Below are positions 54,101-59,615 of a stretch of 59,615 bases of DNA, piece after piece (within the stretch, counting starts at the first letter, position 1; every line of letters starts with the position of its first letter). The DNA comes from Paludibacteraceae bacterium (GTDB lineage: Bacteria > Bacteroidota > Bacteroidia > Bacteroidales > Paludibacteraceae). The stretch is taken from assembly GCA_024405815.1 (NCBI GenBank), contig JAKSNX010000003.1:1-59615 (forward strand). Reading direction: 5' to 3'. Below the pieces are notes generated by a model. The model worked only from the letters and a program-made list of their open reading frames with translations, was not told the DNA's origin and made no database searches. A program made the translations under genes and the position numbers.

Positions 54101-55414
54101 AACCTGACATTCAACTACTCACAGACAGACGGAACTGTACTGCCTGGCTTTAAGCCAAGTGTTACTTTCTTAGGTATGAATAAGTTTGACGGACGTTGGG
54201 CTCCGGGTATGGATTTTGTGTTTGGTGTGCAGAAGGACGATATGCTTGACCGTGCCATAAACAATGGATGGCTTGTTACCAACGGTAAAGTGTATAATGC
54301 CGCTGTAATGTCTCATACAGAGTCATTTAAAGCCACATCGCTAGTGGAACCGTTCCCAGGATTCAAGATAAATATAGCAGTTGACCGTCAGTACGTAAAC
54401 AACCGTGAGGTGCAGTTCCAAGACGGAGCAAGGGTAACATCGCTTGGCGGTAACTTCTCTATGAGTTTTGTAGCCATAGGCACATCATTTGCCCACATGT
54501 CTAAAACAGGAGACCTGAATTCAGATTTGTTTAATAAATTCTTGGAATACCGTAATCAGATACAAGGCAGACTTAACAGCAAATACAATCCGTCATCATC
54601 GTACGGATTAAATACAGACGATGTGCTTGTACCAGCATTTATGGCGGCATACGGTGGTCGTAATGCAGATAAGGTGAGCCTTAACCTGATTCCTAAATTC
54701 TGGACATTCTTACCTAACTGGCAGGTTACATTTGACGGACTGTCACGTATTCCTTGGGTTAAGGAGCATTTCCGTAGCATAAATCTTACACATGCCTACA
54801 ATTGTAAATATTTGATAGGCTCATTCACATCAGACCAGTCTTATTCTCCTGTTGACGGAGACTCTTTTGGTTATGTAAAAGACACTCAGACGGGTGGACT
54901 GCTTCCGTCAAGTCGTTTCAGTATAGGCTCTGTTACCATAACTGAACAGTTCAGCCCACTTATAGGTGTTGATATAAATATGAAAAATTCACTATCTGCA
55001 AAAGTGGAGTGGCGTAGGGGACGTTCTCTTGGTCTGAACCTTGCAAGTAACCAGATAGTGGAGTCATGGAATAATGAGTATGTGGTAGGCTTGGGATACA
55101 AGGTTGCAGACCTTAGTTTTACCGTAAAACAGAAGACACGTCAGAAAAAGGTTAAGAATGACCTTAATCTTAGGGCTGACTTCTCACTAAAAGAGGTTGA
55201 GACCATTATCAGAAAAATAGAGTTAGCACAGTCTCAAGCCACAGCAGGTGATATGGTTATAGGATTTAAGTTTGCGGCAGACTATGTGTTTAGCGAGAGG
55301 CTTAATTTCCGTCTCTATTATGATTTGGCTATGCGTAAGCCAATGGTGTCAACGTCTTATCCAACTACTACCCACGATGTGGGCATAGCAGTTAAAGTTT
55401 TACTTACAAGATAA
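48155..55414 (+). CDS. sprA: SprA/Sov, outer-membrane translocon of the type IX secretion system
   Basis: At 2419 residues the largest gene in the window and of normal SprA length. Signal peptide about 1-28 (VYAYSQ end). The N-terminal part has TEVQYDPASGGYYYNTKVGE and GLNIKRLKDPSLSERSQ, typical of SprA; two SprA_N-type segments occupy roughly 50-600 and 950-1400; the rest forms a giant barrel ending in a strand with VLLTR. SprA is the channel through which cargo with C-terminal sorting domains crosses the outer membrane. The start is GTG (48155), three bases after the ruvA stop; no better start keeps the signal peptide. It is followed by the LptF/G gene after one base. Confidence 0.96.
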   Translation: MFKWANNILQLRLIAVLVLLVFSVYAYSQQDDSLSFSASDTSKVNYKPKPVYPESASDLNARGMTDLQTPENVTTEVQYDPASGGYYYNTKVGEDPIGVPFYLQSNEYSDYMARQSMREYYKNKNAEAKKRKHEISFTDMKFDIGPADRVFGPGGVQLKLQGSAELDFGLNIKRLKDPSLSERSQKPAPTFDFDEKIQVSVDGSVGDKLKFGLNYNTEATFSYDQSMLKLQYEGKEDDIIKKIEAGNVSMPLSGSLITGNTSLFGFKTDLQFGKLSISAVISQQESDGKTISTSGAQTTKYEVKADAYDENRHYFLSQFFRDHYDEWMSDLPNISSGVTIGEIEVWVTNKNSVNYDNVTNIVGFVDMGEPQKIYNPVISPTGSPAVPDNDANTLYPSVIRSIGGLPDIYSVDSYLNGFNMISGTDYAKLEGARKLELSEYTINKTLGYISLKTALNNDEVLAVAYQYTYKGQVYNVGELSKGVDPKKPLALKMLKAMESSPDLPTWDLMMKNIYSLGAYQVQQDKFTLNIMYRNDSTGIDLRYLSEGPIAREPLLKVMNLDRLDSHLQKTAHGDGIFDFVEGYTIIAQNGKVIFPVLEPFGSYLAKKLGNDPALVKKYVYQELYDSTLVVAQELAEKNKYYLTGQYRASSGSEIRLNAMNIPKGSVKVTAGGRELIENVDYTVDYMMGVVNILNQDIVALGTPVSVTLESQSMFNLKRKTLMGTHLDYAVSDHFNVGATLMYLSEKPLTEKSAYGDDPVANTMWGLNASYRNQFQSITDALNKIPILNLKQPSTIAFNAEFAQMIPGTARGANGRVYVDDFESTKIGFDVRYATNWRLASTPSRFKESTLSNNIEYGKNRALLAWYYIDNMFNRSTAQTPSHIRRDKEQLSNHFVREIAEQEIFPNRELSYGQSSYIQTLDLAYYPAERGPYNIDPKQFNDDGTLRDPKSKWGGIMRKLETTDFETNNIEYLEFWLMDPFVYNDGTMKGGDFYINLGNISEDILKDGRKSYENGLPGDGSDKDVIETVWGRMSNKQSINYSFENEGSARQYQDVGLNGLSSEQEKEFGKYKEFYDNMKSRLDPSKAERDPFSILNDPAGDNFHHYRGTDFDNAETPILSRYKHYNGTEGNSPVQSGTQYTTSATNYPDVEDINQDNTMNDAEKYFEYHISLRPGDMIVGENFITDMITSSVTLPNGNTGSVRWYQFKVPLKDKDKYTSVGGIRNFKSIRFMRMYLTNFTDSVNLRFASLELVKGEWRAYNQPINQEFYDPTGMIESSSVSIEENANKKPVNYVLPPGVTREIDPSQQQTRQENEQSMVMRVQNLYPKDSRALYKKLGGYDMRQYRRMQMFVHAEAMEDLSWLDDQDVSLFIRLGSDYKNNYYEYDIPLTLTPPGVYSNNLTGDRKTVWPDENKLDFPLSLFTELKKKRNADKNESGSAVSNLTEYAGVDPDKPNNRICIKGNPSLGEVDVIMVGVRNNSRVIQSAEIWVDELLLTDFDQKGGVAALANLDIALSDFITLSAAGRIETIGFGQIEQSISERRQEDYYQYNVNAGIDFGKLIPEVANATIPVKFSLSSEIMNPKYNPLDKDILLKDALRLAESASMRDSIKRMAQTVSRNLSLSIPSIRFGYTSKKGPRPWDPANFTIGGSFSQTDFRDPNTVRNIEQYCNAYGSYEFSWTPKPWEPFGKIEKLRNSKNWKWIADFGINYAPKRFAYKTDFTRTYYEQQVRDFDNLESLDPTFQKNFMWDNSFDIAWDITKNIRLTLTTDKAARITENEGGINSKLYPDEYEAWKDSVKASLRHLGSPMDYNQRFTATWAVPFNKIAFLNWLSGNFKYDGQYVWAYGNETIANTANSKGTWGVDGRINFETLYNKSNYAKEVNRKYGSRNPPKKTQQKPKTYKQKVTFKKGEKVMVRHRLNSTNLIVEASVNGGTPTKLKYHTVDNNTIQFKAKRDGEMDIAITTNTEENVALDVTARIGMMIRNLTFNYSQTDGTVLPGFKPSVTFLGMNKFDGRWAPGMDFVFGVQKDDMLDRAINNGWLVTNGKVYNAAVMSHTESFKATSLVEPFPGFKINIAVDRQYVNNREVQFQDGARVTSLGGNFSMSFVAIGTSFAHMSKTGDLNSDLFNKFLEYRNQIQGRLNSKYNPSSSYGLNTDDVLVPAFMAAYGGRNADKVSLNLIPKFWTFLPNWQVTFDGLSRIPWVKEHFRSINLTHAYNCKYLIGSFTSDQSYSPVDGDSFGYVKDTQTGGLLPSSRFSIGSVTITEQFSPLIGVDINMKNSLSAKVEWRRGRSLGLNLASNQIVESWNNEYVVGLGYKVADLSFTVKQKTRQKKVKNDLNLRADFSLKEVETIIRKIELAQSQATAGDMVIGFKFAADYVFSERLNFRLYYDLAMRKPMVSTSYPTTTHDVGIAVKVLLTR

Positions 55415-55415
55415 T

Positions 55416-56495
55416 ATGTTTAAAATATTAGATAGATACATAATAAAAAAGTCATTAGGTGCATACGTGCTGTCACTGCTTATGATAATTGCTGTTGCCA
55501 TAGTAATTGACATAACAGAAAAAATGGATGATTTTTATAACAATGATTTGTCATTGCAAACAGTTGTGTTTGATTACTATATAAATTTTGTACCGTATTA
55601 CATTAACCTGTTCAGTCCACTGTTCACCTTTATATCCATTATGTTTATAACCTCCAAATTGGCATTCAATTCAGAGATAATAGCAATGCTTGCCGGAGGT
55701 ATATCATTTAAGAGACTGTTAGTGCCTTATATGGAGGCTGCGGCTCTTATTGCACTGTTTACTTTTTTTATAGGCGGTTATGTAATTCCACCATGTAATG
55801 TCAAGCGTCTTAATTTTGAGACCAAATATGTAGATTATATGCCTGAGACCACATCGCTTAAGAATGTGCAGATAAAGACAGCGGATAATGAGATAGCCTA
55901 TATGGAGCGATATGATTTTGAGTCTAATATGGGTTATTGGTTTTCAATAGACCGTTTTGACGGGCAAGTCCTAAAATATAGGCTTACAGCAAGAACTGTT
56001 AGATATGATTCCCTTAACACATGGACTGTTAAGGATTACCTGCAACGTGAGTTTGTAGGAATGAAGGAAATTACCACTAAGGGAGATGAACTCACTGTTC
56101 ATGTGGTTATGAACCCCGATGAGTTTGTTACTGCAAAAAATCCTCATGAGAGGCTTAATAACACTGAATTAAGGGAGTTTATAAAAAAGCAGACAGAGCG
56201 TGGACGTTCAGGGCTTAGTGGCTATAAGTTAGAGTATCAGAAACGTTTTGCAGGTCCTTTTGGCTCATTTATATTGGCACTTATAGGAGTATGTGTGGCT
56301 TCTAAAAAAGTGAGAGGCGGGACCGGATTTCACATGTTTGTAGGTCTCGCCCTCAGTCTTGTATATATTCTGTGTACCTTACTGTCATCAATATTTACCG
56401 TACAGGCAGGTTGGAATCCTTTCTTTGCCATTTGGATGCCTAACTTTGCGTTCCTATGTGTAGGAATTGTACTCTATTTCAAGGCACAGAAATAG
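55416..56495 (+). CDS. LptF/LptG-family permease (YjgP/YjgQ)
   Basis: A 359-residue inner-membrane protein. Three N-terminal transmembrane helices (about 12-35, 55-75, 100-120), a periplasmic beta-jellyroll-like middle (about 125-270) and three C-terminal helices (about 282-300, 310-330, 335-355) give the LptF/G topology. The opening ILDRYIIKKSLGAYVLSLLM and FAGPFGSFILALIGVCVASKK are typical. With LptB it would power LPS export. Which of F or G it represents is not clear. It is 1 base after sprA and convergent with ftsZ (6-base gap). Confidence 0.92.
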   Translation: MFKILDRYIIKKSLGAYVLSLLMIIAVAIVIDITEKMDDFYNNDLSLQTVVFDYYINFVPYYINLFSPLFTFISIMFITSKLAFNSEIIAMLAGGISFKRLLVPYMEAAALIALFTFFIGGYVIPPCNVKRLNFETKYVDYMPETTSLKNVQIKTADNEIAYMERYDFESNMGYWFSIDRFDGQVLKYRLTARTVRYDSLNTWTVKDYLQREFVGMKEITTKGDELTVHVVMNPDEFVTAKNPHERLNNTELREFIKKQTERGRSGLSGYKLEYQKRFAGPFGSFILALIGVCVASKKVRGGTGFHMFVGLALSLVYILCTLLSSIFTVQAGWNPFFAIWMPNFAFLCVGIVLYFKAQK

Positions 56496-56501
56496 TTGTC
56501 A

Positions 56502-57731
56502 TTACTTGCGTTTATAGGCAGGTATGTCCAAATCATCAAAAGAATCGTTTGTATCTGCCCAGTCCTCAAAAGATATGACCTCTTCTATAGGCTCTACCTT
56601 TGGTTCCTCTTTTAGCTCCTCTTTTGGCTCCTCTTTAGGTTCCTCCTTAGGCTCTTCTTTGGATTCTTCAGTCTTTATTTTATCACCGCCTTCATCAATG
56701 CCTTTTTTGTTTGGACCGTAATAATCATAGGTAAGAGCAGTGGTGTCTGTAAGGTCTGTTATCTCATTGATGTCAAAACCGGTTGCTATCACGGTTATTT
56801 TTACAGATTTCTCAAGGTCGTCCATATATGTGCCTCCCCAGATAACCTCCTCGTCTCTATCGTGGTCAATAGACTCTATAAAGTGAGAGATTTCACCAAA
56901 CTCCTTCATTGTAAGTTTATGCTCTTTTGATGTATAAACATACATAAGAATCCTAGTGGCTTGTTTAATATTGTTATTTTTAAGCAGAGGAGTTGACAGT
57001 GCGTCTTGAAGTGCGTCTTGTATTCTATTCTCACCATCAGCTATACCGCTGTTCATTATTGCCACACCACTATTTTTTAGAATGGAGTTTACATCGGCAA
57101 AGTCTATGTTTATTATTTCACCCCTCAATGTAATCATCTCAGCGATGCTTTTTGCCGCTTCAGACAAAACCTCATCTGCCTTACAGAATGCCGCATCAAG
57201 AGTCATCTCTTGGTATTCAAGCAGTTTCTCATTACTTATGATAAGTAGAGAATCCACATACTTGCTCATCTCTGATACACCTTCTATAGCTTTCTTTATT
57301 CTATGTCCCAATTCCATTTTAAACGGAATGGTAACAATTCCTACAGTAAGAATATCCATCTCTTTAGCAATACGTGCTACTACAGGAGCCGCACCAGTAC
57401 CTGTACCACCACCCATACCAGCGGTGACAAACACCATTTTGGTTCCGTCATTCAATAATTCTTTTATGGCTTCCTCACTCTCCATAGCGGCGGCTTTGCC
57501 CTGTTCTGGTTTGCCACCACAACCAAGTCCGCCTGTAAGGTTCTCTCCTATTTGCAGTTTGGTAGGAACGGGAGATATGCTTAAATCCTGAATATCGGAG
57601 TTACATACTGCAAAAGATACATTGTGTATCCCTTCTTTATACATGTGATTTACGGCGTTACTGCCACCACCACCTACACCTATAACTTTAATTACTCGGT
57701 TAATTTCTGTTGGAAATGCAAAATCTATCAT
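56502..57731 (-). CDS. ftsZ: Cell division protein FtsZ
   Basis: A 409-residue tubulin-like GTPase that forms the division ring. N-terminal GVGGGGSNAVNHM, tubulin signature GGGTGTG at about 107-113, T7 loop region IINIDFADV near 210. After the globular part (about 320) comes an acidic linker with a repeated EEPK unit (five copies at about 355-385), then the conserved C-terminal peptide DLDIPAYKRK, the Bacteroidota form of the FtsA-binding tail. It follows ftsA by 5 bases in a leftward murC-ftsQ-ftsA-ftsZ order. Confidence 0.97.
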   Translation of the reverse strand: MIDFAFPTEINRVIKVIGVGGGGSNAVNHMYKEGIHNVSFAVCNSDIQDLSISPVPTKLQIGENLTGGLGCGGKPEQGKAAAMESEEAIKELLNDGTKMVFVTAGMGGGTGTGAAPVVARIAKEMDILTVGIVTIPFKMELGHRIKKAIEGVSEMSKYVDSLLIISNEKLLEYQEMTLDAAFCKADEVLSEAAKSIAEMITLRGEIINIDFADVNSILKNSGVAIMNSGIADGENRIQDALQDALSTPLLKNNNIKQATRILMYVYTSKEHKLTMKEFGEISHFIESIDHDRDEEVIWGGTYMDDLEKSVKITVIATGFDINEITDLTDTTALTYDYYGPNKKGIDEGGDKIKTEESKEEPKEEPKEEPKEELKEEPKVEPIEEVISFEDWADTNDSFDDLDIPAYKRK

Positions 57732-57736
57732 ATCAT

Positions 57737-58753
57737 TTATTTTTTGGTTTCAAATTCTTCTTCATCTTTAATTTCAAAAAGCTTGCCCGTAGTGTCAGTG
57801 CCCTTCTTTATAAACAGGTTAAGAGCCTGCCTTATCTTAGAGTCATTTTTTTCAACCGGCAAGTTACAAGGAGCGTCAGCATAATCTATCAGCGAGACTA
57901 ACGATGCGTATTGAGGTCCGCTAAATAGGGTGTCCTCCACTTTAATTATTCTTGTGTTTAATCCAGTGTGGGTATATATGTATTTCTCCATCTGTTGCAA
58001 CATGGAACCTCCACCGGATATTATAATGGAGTGCTCCCTGTTTGAGTTCCAATGGTTCTTTTGTATAGGTACAAATATATATTTGAACAGGTCATCAACT
58101 CTGGATGATATAATGTCAGACAGTTCACTTAATCTAATGCTGTTATCATCGCCTAACTTTATAAGTTTGTCTGTCTCTGACGCATGATAAGCCTTGCCTA
58201 ACTTTCTCTTAAGTTTTTCAGCTAGTTCAAAACTGTAATTGAACCTGTCTTGCAAGTCCATAGTTATATGATTGCTTCCGGCAGGAATCACACGCTCGTA
58301 TGTTATTTCTCCGTTCTCAATAAATGAGAATCCTATTGCGGAGTGACCGAAATCTATTACCAAACAACCTTTATTACGCTCATCTTCTGTAGCAAATTTA
58401 TCTGCAATAAGTTTTGTTCCACTTACGGTTGGGAATATTATATTTAATTTTTTTGATTGCAGTTTCTTCTTTATCCACTCTTTTTGGTCTGCACTTGCAT
58501 TACAGTCCTGAAATGTCACATAACATTGGTTTATGTTTTTTATGTTTGTGGCATTTTCAAGTTTCTGCATAAGTGTCTTAATCTGATATGCGGCATTCTC
58601 CTTATTCACTATTTTCCCCTTGAATATGGCACTGCCTTCCGATGGCTCTTTTTGGACGTAAATAAATTCCACTCCAGAGTCACTTTTTTTGGCAACGGCA
58701 CCTACGTTCTTGTGGCTGCCTAAATCTATTGCCGCTACATAAAAATCATTCAT
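57737..58753 (-). CDS. ftsA: Cell division protein FtsA (short form)
   Basis: A 338-residue actin-like protein that ties FtsZ to the membrane. Nucleotide-site motifs are present: AAIDLGSHKNVGAVAKK at the start, CLVIDFGHSAIGFSFI near 155 and IIISGGGSMLQQMEKYI near 255. E. coli FtsA is about 420 residues and other Bacteroidota members are often longer. Here the chain stops shortly after the last actin motif; the segment SKIRQALNLFIKKG near 310 could be the amphipathic membrane helix, followed by an acidic tail. The interdomain 1C region seems compact. The start overlaps ftsQ by 8 bases. Confidence 0.9.
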   Translation of the reverse strand: MNDFYVAAIDLGSHKNVGAVAKKSDSGVEFIYVQKEPSEGSAIFKGKIVNKENAAYQIKTLMQKLENATNIKNINQCYVTFQDCNASADQKEWIKKKLQSKKLNIIFPTVSGTKLIADKFATEDERNKGCLVIDFGHSAIGFSFIENGEITYERVIPAGSNHITMDLQDRFNYSFELAEKLKRKLGKAYHASETDKLIKLGDDNSIRLSELSDIISSRVDDLFKYIFVPIQKNHWNSNREHSIIISGGGSMLQQMEKYIYTHTGLNTRIIKVEDTLFSGPQYASLVSLIDYADAPCNLPVEKNDSKIRQALNLFIKKGTDTTGKLFEIKDEEEFETKK

Positions 58754-59525
58754 TTTGTGTTACCTTTCTGCAAAAAATAATGTTATTGTATCTTAAATCC
58801 ACTTGGCTGTATTTACTGCTCCATAGGTGAGCTGGGTATTGGCTGTACAATGCTTCCATTTGCCTGAATTTTACGGCATAGTCGCTAATATCATTAAGTA
58901 TAAGTGACTTGGCACCTATTTTTGTGATTAACTCTACATTGCCGTTCTGCCTAATGTTTATCTGCCCTATATGGTTTTTCCAAAACTCGTCCTTTTCCAG
59001 ACTCTCTATAAAGTCATATATTTTTCCTTTTGCATCTTCTTGTGTCACAAAGCCGGTTACAAGAGGAAGTATGGTAGTGAAATTCTTGGATACAGGCATT
59101 ACACGGCGGTCACTGTCTATATAGTAGTCACCCTTTACTGACATTACTCTATAGGTAGGAATCCTTTGGGTTATATTTATTATGGCTGTGCCGTAATTGT
59201 CAATATAGCACTCTGCAGTACGTATTACGTTGATGCCTTGTACGCATTTCTCTAATTTGTCAGCATCTTTAAAATCCAATGCTTTCCCTATGGGGTCCAG
59301 CCCTTTGGACTTGATGTACAGGAACACATCACTCTCATCTATAAATGCGTAGGTGTCCTTATCTAAAATATTTATCTCAACATCGCGGCATATTACATCT
59401 TTATGCCACTTGTCAGACATAATAAGAGCAAATACAGCGTAGCCTGATAATGCTGTAACTAAAAGCACTATGCCTGCAATCTTTAATATGTAAACTATTT
59501 TTTCTTTCAAACTGTCCACTATCAA
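58746..59525 (-). CDS. ftsQ: Cell division protein FtsQ/DivIB
   Basis: A 259-residue bitopic membrane protein: short cytoplasmic start, one transmembrane helix (about 12-33, IAGIVLLVTALSGYAVFALI), a POTRA-like domain (VEINILDKDTYAFIDESDVF) and a beta domain (FTTILPLVTGFV near 145). It joins the FtsB-FtsL complex at the septum. The start appears to be TTG at 59525, overlapping the murC stop (TTGA); the alternative GTG two codons later is possible. The first codons lie in a degenerate heptamer array. Confidence 0.9.
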   Translation of the reverse strand: MIVDSLKEKIVYILKIAGIVLLVTALSGYAVFALIMSDKWHKDVICRDVEINILDKDTYAFIDESDVFLYIKSKGLDPIGKALDFKDADKLEKCVQGINVIRTAECYIDNYGTAIINITQRIPTYRVMSVKGDYYIDSDRRVMPVSKNFTTILPLVTGFVTQEDAKGKIYDFIESLEKDEFWKNHIGQINIRQNGNVELITKIGAKSLILNDISDYAVKFRQMEALYSQYPAHLWSSKYSQVDLRYNNIIFCRKVTQNE

Positions 59526-59545
59526 TTATCCGTTGTCAACTGTTT
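59511..59545. repeat. Degenerate heptamer array across the murC/ftsQ junction
   Basis: ACTGTCC, ACTATCA, ATTATCC, GTTGTCA, ACTGTTT in uninterrupted heptamer phase. The consensus ACTGTCA is the same unit as the CAGTTGA array at 25605 read on the other strand. It encodes the end of MurC and the first residues of FtsQ. Confidence 0.6.
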
Positions 59546-59615
59546 GGTTATAAGGTCTGCATAATCACTTATGTTTCCAGCTCCCATTGTAACCAAAATA
59601 TCAAAATCGTGTTTT
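59522..59615 (-). CDS. murC: UDP-N-acetylmuramate--L-alanine ligase, C-terminal fragment
   Basis: Only the last 30 codons are in the window. They read KHDFDILVTMGAGNISDYAD and end QLTTDN. The D-x-x-x-T-M-G-A-G-(N/D)-I pattern is the closing motif of MurC, which adds L-alanine to UDP-MurNAc in the cytoplasm. The position directly before ftsQ-ftsA-ftsZ is the usual dcw order. The stop TGA overlaps the ftsQ TTG. Confidence 0.9.
   Translation of the reverse strand, partial: KHDFDILVTMGAGNISDYADLITKQLTTDN

Noticed and set aside
57082..57591. Plus-strand open frame opposite ftsZ
   Set aside because: Antisense shadow of the conserved FtsZ core.

Overview
The window looks like an ordinary chromosomal segment of a Bacteroidales-type member of the Bacteroidota. 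The evidence is a SusC/SusD pair, a BtuB-BtuG vitamin B12 locus, type IX secretion genes (sprA and a porZ-like gene), DUF1599 and BT_3928-type DoxX genes, and promoters of the Bacteroidota form TTTG-N18..20-TAnnTTTG. Nearly all genes lack a Shine-Dalgarno sequence; rpsU is the clear exception. I see no phage, insertion sequence, CRISPR array or rRNA.

Layout. (1) 1-4200: xerC start (cut by the window edge), gamma carbonic anhydrase, thioredoxin-like lipid-envelope protein and aminopeptidase P read leftward; rpsU reads rightward. (2) 4215-9584: leftward cluster of porZ-like, rdgB, tpiA, DoxX/BT_3928 and DUF1599 genes. (3) 9608-24227: a starch/maltodextrin utilisation locus. A LacI-type regulator, periplasmic GH13 (SusA-like), sugar MFS transporter and surface GH13 lipoprotein (SusG-like) read leftward; SusC, SusD and two unusual lipoproteins read rightward. 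(4) 24296-31522: rseP, dxr, initiator tRNA, gltX, a GHL10/DUF187 hydrolase and an outer-membrane barrel. (5) 31597-35986: btuB and btuG behind a cobalamin riboswitch, with a divergent lipid kinase gene. (6) 35983-43038: panE, then a four-gene set nhaC / amidohydrolase / cstA / Ntn-type amidase. (7) 43104-48151: tRNA-Leu, mannose-1-phosphate guanylyltransferase, lptB, endonuclease IV, two tandem outer-membrane proteins, ruvA. (8) 48155-56495: sprA and an LptF/G-type permease. (9) 56502-59615: ftsZ, ftsA, ftsQ and the murC 3' end, reading leftward.

How they work together. Region 3 can bind starch at the surface, cut it, import oligosaccharides through SusCD, finish hydrolysis in the periplasm and carry sugars through the inner membrane, with LacI control through a CG-centred palindrome. 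Region 5 captures and imports B12 under riboswitch control. LptB and the LptF/G permease belong to LPS export; SprA and PorZ belong to type IX secretion.

Most interesting non-gene structure. Two octamer-periodic palindromic arrays abut the start codons of xerC and btuB. Heptamer arrays fill several short gaps and seem to run into the murC/ftsQ coding junction. The btuG riboswitch promoter and the lipid kinase promoter are fully interlocked. rpsU has a nearly perfect anti-SD complement in a genome region otherwise without SDs, while several neighbouring genes have promoters so close to the start codon that their mRNAs should be almost leaderless.
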